Shown here: positions 1 through 6,143 of the stretch, in pieces
Layout of the letters: each line of letters begins with the position of its first letter
Position numbering within the stretch: position 1 is the stretch's first letter
Assembly (NCBI GenBank): GCA_007118795.1
Contig: SKQX01000150.1
Location: 1-20,984 of the forward strand
Reading direction: 5' to 3'
Length of the DNA: 20,984 nucleotides
Source: Thermoflexales bacterium
GTDB taxonomy: Bacteria; Chloroflexota; Anaerolineae; B4-G1
Notes under the pieces: model-generated
Told to the model about the DNA's origin: nothing
Database searches by the model: none
What the model saw: the letters and a program-made list of their open reading frames with translations, nothing else
Translations under genes and position numbers: made by a program

Positions 1-55
1 GGAGTCCTTGACTCGGATTCACCCCCAGGTCGGATCGAAGGGAGAAGACGTACCC

Positions 56-1174
56 TTATTCACGGCCCCGGTCCCGAGGCAGCCAGATGGTGAAGGTGCT
101 GCCCACCCCCAACGTGCTTTCGACCGTTATCCTACCGCCGTGGAGGTGAATGAGATCTTGGGCGATGGCGAGCCCTAGCCCGACTCCTTGTTGTTCCAGT
201 TGGTCGCGGTTCAACTGGCGGAATCGGTCGAAGAGCAAGCGCTGCTGCTCCGCGGGAATGCCTACCCCGTAGTCTGACACAGAGATCCTGACCCAATCCC
301 CCTCCACCGTGGTGCCAAGGTCTACTCGCTCCGCTCCCTCGGGCGAGAACTTAACCGCATTCTCCACGATCCTAGCCAGGGCATTTCTGAAGAAGGGGGC
401 GCATAGTCTGACAGGCGGGAGGTCGGGTTCCAAGTTCACGTGAAGAGCCATTCCACGCCTTCTGGCCTGGTCCAGGAACTGATCGGCTGTCTGCTCTAGG
501 ATAGTCCCCAGATTGTGATGTAGACATACCAGGGCCTCGAACTCCTCCCGAGCTCTACCCGAATCGATCTGTACCACGAGCAGCAGGTCCTCCACCAGAC
601 GGTTCAAGCGATCCGCTCCAGCCTTTATGCCTTTCAGGAATTCCTGGATCTCGTCCGGCCCTAAGGACGAGACATCCTCCAGTGCCAGGTCGGTGTAGCC
701 CGTCACATACGTGAGAGGAGTGCGCAACTCGTGCCCGAGCACCGTAACGATCTGCTGCTTGAGCTGCTCAAAGGCTGTCTCTGTAGCTTCTTGAATCGCA
801 CGGGCACGCCTCAGGCGTGAGCGAACGACCACGAGCAGCTCTTCCGCGTCGAAGGGCTTGGTGACGTAATCCTCAGCACCGAGGAGTTTACCTCTCAGTC
901 TGTCCTCCCGCTCTGACTTGGCGGTCAAGAAGACGAACGGGATTGGAGTCCATTCTGGGCGGGCTCGCACTTCGCGGTACAGGTCGTATCCATCCAATCT
1001 CGGCATCATAATGTCGGCTAGGATGATATCTGGCCTCGTCCCTTGCATGATCTCCAGAGCCTCCATACCGTCCACAGCCGTCACCACCTCGTACCCCTCG
1101 GACTCCAGGATGTCCTCGATGGCTCCTGACATAGGTCTGTGATCTTCGACAACCAAAACACGTTGCCTGTCCAT
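56..1174 (-). CDS. Hybrid response regulator / sensor histidine kinase
   Basis: The 372-aa protein starts with a receiver domain (about residues 5-120). Its acidic pocket is near E10-D11, the phospho-acceptor is D54 in LADIMMP, and the conserved Lys is in TKPF (K106). A short helical linker leads to a HisKA dimerisation domain with the phospho-accepting H148 in GHELRTPL. The HATPase_c domain follows, with N box ENAVKFSP (N272), G1 box DYGVG at 301-305 and G2 box GVGLGLA at 330-336. No transmembrane segment or PAS/GAF sensor domain is visible, so it is cytoplasmic and probably takes its input through the receiver from another kinase. The start is supported by a purine-rich GGGAGAGG just upstream of the ATG. 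No cognate output regulator is in the window, so the signal is unknown. Confidence 0.93.
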   Translation of the reverse strand: MDRQRVLVVEDHRPMSGAIEDILESEGYEVVTAVDGMEALEIMQGTRPDIILADIMMPRLDGYDLYREVRARPEWTPIPFVFLTAKSEREDRLRGKLLGAEDYVTKPFDAEELLVVVRSRLRRARAIQEATETAFEQLKQQIVTVLGHELRTPLTYVTGYTDLALEDVSSLGPDEIQEFLKGIKAGADRLNRLVEDLLLVVQIDSGRAREEFEALVCLHHNLGTILEQTADQFLDQARRRGMALHVNLEPDLPPVRLCAPFFRNALARIVENAVKFSPEGAERVDLGTTVEGDWVRISVSDYGVGIPAEQQRLLFDRFRQLNRDQLEQQGVGLGLAIAQDLIHLHGGRITVESTLGVGSTFTIWLPRDRGRE

Positions 1175-1767
1175 ATCCTCTCCCTGATCCTACGATAGGT
1201 CTCCCACGGCGGTTCCCGCGGTCTGCGGACACCCATGGTGACAATCTCTAATCACAGTGTCCCTCGTGGTCAGCGCACGGGGAGTCGCCTTCCCCCTGTC
1301 GAGGAGTGGGGAAGCCCTGATCCGTTGGATTGCGCCGTGGCCCAGTGGTGCCGGGGGACGGGAGCCCAGCCGAATGATGCTGGGGCGCCCACCGCCCTCG
1401 GCATCAAGCTCGGCGCACCAGGGTCGGGCTAGTTCACTCCGCTTCGTCTTGTGAGACGTGCGCTAAGTCCCTCGTCAGTCTCCTCCCCCACCGACCCTTC
1501 CAGTCTCGTCACGACCCTCGGGGCCTTGCTGATCGCCCCCCGCCGAAGGAGCCATCGAGCATGTACAACCCTCTCTCGTCCGTCTCCTGTCCCATTCCCA
1601 TTGCGTCAACGAGATTCGACATCCCTCTATCCCCGTCCCCGTCGACTTGCTGCCCACTTGGACATGGTCATATTCGCTCGGGCTGGATCAAACGCGCCCA
1701 CCCATCGGGCGGCTGCTCCGGTTAGGGGCCGCACTCTGATGCCCGGAATCCCTCTCGCTGCTTGACG

Positions 1768-1796
1768 AGTATAGCACGACACGACCTCACTGGCAA
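1768..1796 (-). promoter_or_regulatory. Predicted sigma-70-type promoter
   Basis: On the minus strand, TTGCCA (1796-1791) is separated by exactly 17 nt from TATACT (1773-1768). Both hexamers match consensus at five of six positions. Transcription would start near 1760 and run towards the histidine kinase gene, whose start codon is nearly 590 nt away. It may therefore drive a long leader or a separate RNA. This is a prediction from sequence only. Confidence 0.5.
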
Positions 1797-2141
1797 TGGT
1801 GAGGCGTAGGGCTTTCCCAGCAATCAGCATGGCGAACACCCCAGAGTTACCCACGCTGCGCGCACCATTCGGAACCGATGATACCGCCTCACCTGCCATG
1901 CCAAGGGGCGCCAGCGACGAGGAATCCCCATCGCCGCCACTCCTGCAATCCTCGACCCTGGCTCCGGGCGAGCCTCTGACCCCCACTGCCGCAGGCACCA
2001 CCCACCGGTCGCTCCCAGTAGACGATGGCGCGCGCACTACTCAGAACATAAGAAACTGTGCCAGCCCATCACCGGCGCGCTGCCCCTCCTGGGAGTCCAA
2101 CTTGATTCGTCAGCCGCTAAGACTTGCGCTCCGCGTTTGTT

Positions 2142-2163
2142 CCCTCTCCCGCCGGGGAGAGGG
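2142..2163. repeat. CCCTCTCC/GGAGAGGG hairpin repeat, copy 1
   Basis: A 9-bp perfect stem (CCCTCTCCC with GGGAGAGGG) closes a 4-nt loop. The flanks, TT before and CTAGCC after, resemble those of the second copy at 14089-14109 (TT before, CCAGCC after). Both copies lie in gene-free stretches in the same orientation, as expected for a dispersed intergenic palindromic repeat. Confidence 0.6.
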
Positions 2164-2346
2164 CTAGCCCGTGGGTCTCAGACGTGAAGGCGAGTGTAAC
2201 TGGCCATCGTACAGGAAACCCTTCGTCATCGATCCTGCGCCGTGGATCCTAACCTGGGCGGCCCTGGGCATCGGACCTGACCATGTGAGCCGTTGACTGC
2301 ACCGCTCAGCGCGCTCCGCGGCGCTGCTTAACGGGTAGTATCACTT

Positions 2347-2373
2347 TTGCCCTCCGCCAAGGTGCTGTATAAT
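2347..2373 (+). promoter_or_regulatory. Predicted promoter of the YtxH-like gene
   Basis: A perfect TATAAT lies at 2368-2373, with a weak -35-like TTGCCC at 2347-2352 (15-nt spacing). The predicted start near 2380 gives a leader of about 50 nt ahead of the GTG at 2433. The leader contains a good AGAGGAGGT ribosome binding site. Confidence 0.5.
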
Positions 2374-2432
2374 GGTTCTCAGCGCTGCGTTCTCAGCAGA
2401 GTCAGATAGTAGCCGTAGAGGAGGTCAACACT

Positions 2433-2666
2433 GTGCGTAAGATAGTCAACTTCCTGGCTGGATTCTTCCTCGGCGGGTTGATCGGGGCAGCAGCTGGCCT
2501 GCTGCTCGCTCCCTATCGCGGCACCGAGCTTCAGAAGCAGATTCGCCTCCGGGTGGATGAGCTAATGGAGGAGGGGCGGAAAGCAGCGGAGGCTCGCCAG
2601 GCGGAGCTCGAGCGGCAGCTGGAGGCTTTTCGGACCGGCGAAGCGGTAACCATCGAGGATTCCTAG
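2433..2666 (+). CDS. YtxH-like small membrane protein
   Basis: This is a 77-aa protein with a GTG start preceded by a strong AGAGGAGGT site about 7 nt upstream. Residues 7-27 form a single Gly/Ala-rich hydrophobic helix with the pattern FLGGLIGAAAGLLLAPYRGTE. The GxxxGxxxG spacing and the LLAPxxGxELR-type junction are hallmarks of the YtxH family. The rest (about 33-68) is a highly charged amphipathic helix, probably a short coiled coil. Members are inner-membrane proteins often linked to stress or envelope functions, but their biochemistry is unsettled. The gene is monocistronic and convergent with the lipoprotein gene at 2729. The small interval between them carries two perfect palindromes (2677-2688 and 2709-2718). 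Confidence 0.85.
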   Translation: MRKIVNFLAGFFLGGLIGAAAGLLLAPYRGTELQKQIRLRVDELMEEGRKAAEARQAELERQLEAFRTGEAVTIEDS

Positions 2667-2676
2667 GAGCTCGTCG

Positions 2677-2718
2677 GCGACCGGTCGCTTCGACAGACTG
2701 CTCGGGGCGGCGTACGCC
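2677..2718. repeat. Two loop-less palindromes between convergent genes
   Basis: GCGACCGGTCGC (2677-2688) and GGCGTACGCC (2709-2718) are perfect palindromes in the 62-nt gap between the convergent YtxH-like and lipoprotein genes. They may help end transcription from both sides or be protein-binding sites. No T-tract is seen. Confidence 0.35.
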
Positions 2719-2728
2719 ACTGACGGGC

Positions 2729-4654
2729 CTAGGGGCCGATACGGAGCTGGTATCGCGCCGGTTCGCTGGTCAGCGGTGCCGTCCCGGATATGATCAACAC
2801 TGCCTCATAGAGGTCCTCGCTGGCAAGAGGAACCGTCCACTCTGCCTGCTGGGCTTCTCCCAGCGTCAACCTCTCAACCGTGGTCTCATCGCCCCGGCTG
2901 ATGAGCAGTGCCAGATAATCCTGCGGCACATGCGCTCCGATGGGAAGAAAACCCTCCGCCTCCCAGCGCTCGCACCCTATGCCTACATCATCCGTGTATC
3001 CGATCTCCGGTATGGCGATGTGGTCCAGCAGGAACCCTTCTCCGGTGATCGCCCCGTCGGTCAAGTAGGTGAAGCGCACCAAGAATTCGTCTCCCGCGAA
3101 GTCGGAAACGTCGATCTCCTCGCGAGTCCAGCCAGCGCTCTTTCCCGTGTAGCTCCACCCCGGGCTGTTGCCAAAAGGATTGGCATCCGTTCCCGAGGGT
3201 GTCACCAGGATGGTCCACTCCGGGTCACCGGGGGTTTTGGCTTCCACCGTGGCATAGTCGTAGTGGCGCTCGATATCGTACCAAACCCGGTACGAGAGCG
3301 TGGCTTCCGTCACGTCGGATAAGTCGAACCTTCCCGTTAGTGTCGTCAGCGATTCGTCTGCTCGATTCGACCACCAGGCGTAGCGGCCGCTAATCGGCGC
3401 CACACTTAGCAGGGGCACCTGGGTCTCCCCCTCAAATGCCACGCTGAGGTCGGCATCACCCCGCAAAACGATGTAGTGAACTCCAAACTGTTCAACCCTC
3501 GTGTCCATCTCGAAAGGATAGCTGTCGGGAGCGGCGATCGGAGTCGGCCGGTCAAGGGCTACCCCAATGGTGGATCTGTTGCCCCCCCCCCGGTCTGATG
3601 TGTGTTCCAGGTAGTTGGCTACTAGCCAGTCCGCGTATAGATCCTCGAAGGAGAGGTCGGAGCCCAGCTGGGCTAGGGTTTTCTCGACCCCTCGGATCCC
3701 GTTCGTCGGTTCTGCTGTCAATGCCTGGGTACCTTCATCGCCGAATAACTGGTGGAAGTAGGCGGCAAACAGATAAGCGGCCTCCCGTTGGCCTTGCTCA
3801 TCGGCCCAGTGGATCAGTGAGAGGTCGGTCTCTCTGGGATATACCTGCACCGATCCCTCGTCCTTGAACCCAGTGAGGGCGACCGCCAGTTCGGCCAGCC
3901 CTTCCCTTAGCCAGCGGTCCTGATTCCGATTCTGATGCCATTGAACCAGGCGTTGCAACTGTCGGGCCAGCAATCCACCGTACGTCGGAGTTCCTATGGT
4001 CACGTAGTCCACGTTGATCACCATCATCTCCGCCTCGTTCGATAGTGGATGGACGTCCTTAGGATACTCGTCGATGCTGGATGTGTAGCCGAGTACACCC
4101 TCGCCCAGGCCCGTGGCGTGGAGGATGTGGATGCGGGGATCGTGATCGATACCCGGTTGCCACTCAGACCCGAAAGCGGCGCGGACCCTCGGGTGGATGT
4201 GCGTCTCGAACACCGCGGCAGCTTCCTCCAACTGTCGGATATCGTGCCACACGCCCCACTCCATCCACATGGCAATGGTCGGGGTCTGCACCCGAAGCCG
4301 CGCCTCGATCTGCCGTCGCCCTCCCGTGGCTGGATCGGCAACCCAGAAATCCCGCACGGCATTCGGAACCCGACGCGGTGGCTCGGGGTGGGCGGGGGTG
4401 TCCGCTCCCGGCCGCGGGGGGGGCTCGCTCCAGAGATCATCTGGTGAGTGGGGGACCGTCACCTCTGTCGGAGTCGCCACCGGAGAGGAGTCGTACCTGG
4501 GCGTGAGAAAGGGGGTGACGGTTGGAGTGGGCGAGGCTCGCGTTGGCGAAGCGGAGGGAGTCGGCCTCGATGTCCGATTTACTTCTGGGCCTGGAACCGC
4601 CCTACAGGCCGCCAAGAGCGCCACCAGCACGACGGCCCACCCACGTCTGAGCAT
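2729..4654 (-). CDS. Lipoprotein with degenerate M6-like peptidase domain
   Basis: This is a 641-aa exported protein. A short basic N-terminus and hydrophobic core end in the lipobox LAAC, with Cys17 the predicted lipidation site. Residues 20-95 are a Pro/Thr/Ser-rich spacer. The region 100-350 resembles the zinc-peptidase part of immune-inhibitor-A-like secreted proteins. It keeps the WLxEGLAELA segment (about 248-256) that normally carries the third zinc ligand, here E251. The HExxH helix that should precede it reads RQLQR (231-235), so zinc binding and catalysis are probably lost. Residues 375-558 form a beta-rich domain ending in DHIAIPEIGYTDD, typical of that group, and a further beta domain runs to the C-terminus. 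The ATG overlaps the upstream glutamine amidotransferase stop as TGATG, indicating translational coupling; a GTG one codon earlier is also possible. A run of ten C residues (3582-3591) lies in frame. Confidence 0.8.
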   Translation of the reverse strand: MLRRGWAVVLVALLAACRAVPGPEVNRTSRPTPSASPTRASPTPTVTPFLTPRYDSSPVATPTEVTVPHSPDDLWSEPPPRPGADTPAHPEPPRRVPNAVRDFWVADPATGGRRQIEARLRVQTPTIAMWMEWGVWHDIRQLEEAAAVFETHIHPRVRAAFGSEWQPGIDHDPRIHILHATGLGEGVLGYTSSIDEYPKDVHPLSNEAEMMVINVDYVTIGTPTYGGLLARQLQRLVQWHQNRNQDRWLREGLAELAVALTGFKDEGSVQVYPRETDLSLIHWADEQGQREAAYLFAAYFHQLFGDEGTQALTAEPTNGIRGVEKTLAQLGSDLSFEDLYADWLVANYLEHTSDRGGGNRSTIGVALDRPTPIAAPDSYPFEMDTRVEQFGVHYIVLRGDADLSVAFEGETQVPLLSVAPISGRYAWWSNRADESLTTLTGRFDLSDVTEATLSYRVWYDIERHYDYATVEAKTPGDPEWTILVTPSGTDANPFGNSPGWSYTGKSAGWTREEIDVSDFAGDEFLVRFTYLTDGAITGEGFLLDHIAIPEIGYTDDVGIGCERWEAEGFLPIGAHVPQDYLALLISRGDETTVERLTLGEAQQAEWTVPLASEDLYEAVLIISGTAPLTSEPARYQLRIGP

Positions 4655-5382
4655 CACATCCGTGCTGCTTCTACTAGCCCCGTGAACAGCCCACGCATAG
4701 CGGGCGTGGTCTCAACCATCGCCTCGGGATGCCACTGCACACCGACACAGAAAGGGTGATCAGCGGCTTCCAAACCTTCGATGATACCATCCCGTGCATG
4801 GGCGACGACCCGCAGCTGATGACCAACGTCCTTGACCGCCTGGTGGTGGGAGCTGTTCACCCCGCATTCGGCGGTGCCGATCAGATGAACTAGACGACTC
4901 CCTGGTTCCACGTCGACCGTGTGGGCTACTGTCGCTCGAGGCTGACCGGTGACGCCGCTGTGAGACAACCCGTTGGGCCTCTGCGTGGGGATGTCCTGAA
5001 TCAGAGTGCCTCCGGCCGCGACGTTCAATACCTGGATGCCTCGACATATCGCCAGCGTGGGTAACTTGTTCCTCAGTGCCCACCTTGCCAGCCACAGCTC
5101 GCCACCGTCGCGTCTCTCATCCACCCGCCACAGGAGCCCACAGTCGGCCTCCCCAAAAAATGACGGGTGGATGTCACCGCCGCCCGAGAGGACTAGACCC
5201 CTGAGCCTGTCGAGGACGCCTTGTAGCAATTCGGTCTCCAGGTGCGGTGGGATGATCACGGGTCCACCACCGGCCGACGAGACCGCATCGGTGTACGTCT
5301 GGGCAACGGCAAATAGGGGGATGCTGGGTGGACGGGCGGACTGATCGGCATAGCCCGTCACCCCGATGAGGGGATATTTCAT
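4654..5382 (-). CDS. Class I glutamine amidotransferase-like hydrolase (PuuD family)
   Basis: This 242-aa protein belongs to the C26 peptidase / gamma-glutamyl-GABA hydrolase family. The nucleophile elbow is AICRGIQVLN with C113. The oxyanion segment is LSGGGDIHP (about 65-73), and the catalytic His and Glu are in QWHPEA (H218, E220). Relatives cleave gamma-glutamyl amides such as gamma-glutamyl-GABA in polyamine breakdown. The substrate here cannot be assigned because no putrescine-pathway genes are nearby. It follows rplS after a 119-nt gap containing a hairpin, and its stop overlaps the start of the lipoprotein gene. The start ATG has only a weak AGGT upstream. The protein is of normal family length and intact. 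Confidence 0.9.
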   Translation of the reverse strand: MKYPLIGVTGYADQSARPPSIPLFAVAQTYTDAVSSAGGGPVIIPPHLETELLQGVLDRLRGLVLSGGGDIHPSFFGEADCGLLWRVDERRDGGELWLARWALRNKLPTLAICRGIQVLNVAAGGTLIQDIPTQRPNGLSHSGVTGQPRATVAHTVDVEPGSRLVHLIGTAECGVNSSHHQAVKDVGHQLRVVAHARDGIIEGLEAADHPFCVGVQWHPEAMVETTPAMRGLFTGLVEAARM

Positions 5383-5442
5383 GGTCGATTACCTGTGCCA
5401 AGGAGGACGATGGTCCAGGAGTCCACGCCTACGCACCAAGAC

Positions 5443-5466
5443 GGGCGTAGCTTCAAAACTACGCCC
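5443..5466 (-). terminator. Hairpin after rplS, possible terminator
   Basis: GGGCGTAG and CTACGCCC pair perfectly over 8 bp around an 8-nt loop, about 35 nt past the rplS stop codon. On the minus strand only a short GTCTT follows, so it is not a classical U-tract terminator. It may attenuate transcription into the downstream amidotransferase gene or protect the rplS 3' end. Confidence 0.45.
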
Positions 5467-5501
5467 ATCATCACCGTTATCACCTCACCAACGGCCTGGC
5501 T

Positions 5502-5852
5502 CTATTTTCGCTTCTCGCGCAATCGAGCTGCCTTTCCTTTTCGATCCCGCAGATAGTATAACCTCGCTCGGCGCACGTGTGCACGACGGACGACTTCGAC
5601 CTTGTCAACCCGCGGTGAGTGGAGCAGAAAGGTCCTCTCCACCCCTATTCCGTGAGACGCCACGCGCCGGACGGTAAAAGTTGCGTTTGCCCCGCCGCCT
5701 CGGACGCGCATAACCGTACCTTGGAAGGCCTGTACACGTTCTCGCTCACCTTCGACGATGCGCACGTACACTTTCACGGAGTCACCTGGAAACAGCTCCG
5801 GGATATTCGGGTTGCGCTCCAATTGGCGATCTAGTGATTCTATCAAGTCCAT
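5502..5852 (-). CDS. rplS: Large subunit ribosomal protein bL19
   Basis: This 116-aa protein has the standard L19 length and pattern. The N-terminal segment ends in NIPELFPGDSVKVYVRI, followed by the RVQAFQGTVMRVRGGG core and the FTVRRVASHGIGVERTFLLHSP segment. The C-terminus is basic (ARLYYLRDRKGKAARLREKRK-like). It sits at the interface of the large and small ribosomal subunits. The ATG at 5852 has a poor ribosome binding site. About 35 nt upstream in the leader is a perfect 8-bp hairpin, and further up an extended -10 promoter. The usual neighbours rpsP, rimM and trmD are absent, so rplS is detached from its common operon here. Confidence 0.97.
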   Translation of the reverse strand: MDLIESLDRQLERNPNIPELFPGDSVKVYVRIVEGERERVQAFQGTVMRVRGGGANATFTVRRVASHGIGVERTFLLHSPRVDKVEVVRRAHVRRARLYYLRDRKGKAARLREKRK

Positions 5853-5887
5853 GTTTCAACCACTCACATAAGCTTATCTCGACCCCA

Positions 5888-5908
5888 TTGTGGAGTCTCG
5901 CTCCACAA
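5888..5908 (-). promoter_or_regulatory. Hairpin in the rplS mRNA leader
   Basis: TTGTGGAG and CTCCACAA form a perfect 8-bp stem with a 5-nt loop (CGAGA in the transcript). It lies between the predicted transcription start (about 5924) and the rplS start codon. Autoregulatory leaders are known for many ribosomal protein genes, including L19 in some lineages. That this one binds L19 is inference. Confidence 0.5.
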
Positions 5909-5930
5909 ACACAGCCCCAGATTATACCAC

Positions 5931-5939
5931 GCTTCCCCA
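5931..5939 (-). promoter_or_regulatory. Predicted extended -10 promoter of rplS
   Basis: On the minus strand TGG (5939-5937) directly precedes a perfect TATAAT (5936-5931), giving the extended -10 pattern TGnTATAAT. No good -35 is seen, as is usual for that class. The start would be near 5924, leaving a leader of about 70 nt. Confidence 0.6.
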
Positions 5940-6080
5940 GTCAGGGCAAACCTCGGGAATCCCCGGACGACCTGCGCCTCGATTCGGGCCGTGCGGGGGA
6001 TCGCTCATCCCCTCATCCCTGTCCGATCCGTTCACGGGACCAGCCACTTCCCGTTCCCCACCGTCAGGAGGGCAGGCCAT

Positions 6081-6108
6081 TTGCCACCCTAGTCCTCACA
6101 GGTACAAT
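6081..6108 (+). promoter_or_regulatory. Predicted promoter of the tkt-fdhD pair
   Basis: TTGCCA (6081-6086) is followed after 16 nt by TACAAT (6103-6108). Each matches consensus at five of six positions. Transcription would start near 6115, about 30 nt before the transketolase ATG, with an AGGAAGGAG ribosome binding site in between. Confidence 0.6.
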
Positions 6109-6143
6109 GCCCCCTGAACCGTTCACTAGGAAGGAGTCAAAGA

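Larger units (their letters stand above)
1175..2432. other. Long stretch without a convincing gene
   Basis: I see no gene I can defend here. Open frames exist on both strands, the longest being 1627-2037 on the minus strand. Their starts lack ribosome binding sites, their compositions are Arg/Gly/Pro-rich, and they match no family I recognise. The minus strand between about 1240 and 1700 is strongly purine-rich. Identifiable elements are a consensus-like minus-strand promoter (1768-1796), a CCCTCTCC-type hairpin repeat (2142-2163), and the plus-strand promoter of the YtxH-like gene (2347-2373). The stretch could contain a long leader for the kinase gene, an unrecognised RNA, or eroded coding sequence. 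I looked for tmRNA, RNase P and SRP RNA cores and did not find them. Confidence 0.6.

Noticed and set aside
1240..1700. Possible tmRNA, RNase P RNA or riboswitch
   Set aside because: Neither strand shows the conserved cores (tag peptide and tRNA-like end, GAGGAAAGTCC-type segment, or B12-box-like motif).
1627..2037. 136-residue open frame on the minus strand
   Set aside because: No ribosome binding site, no recognisable domain, GC-driven composition, and the promoter-like hexamers fall inside it.
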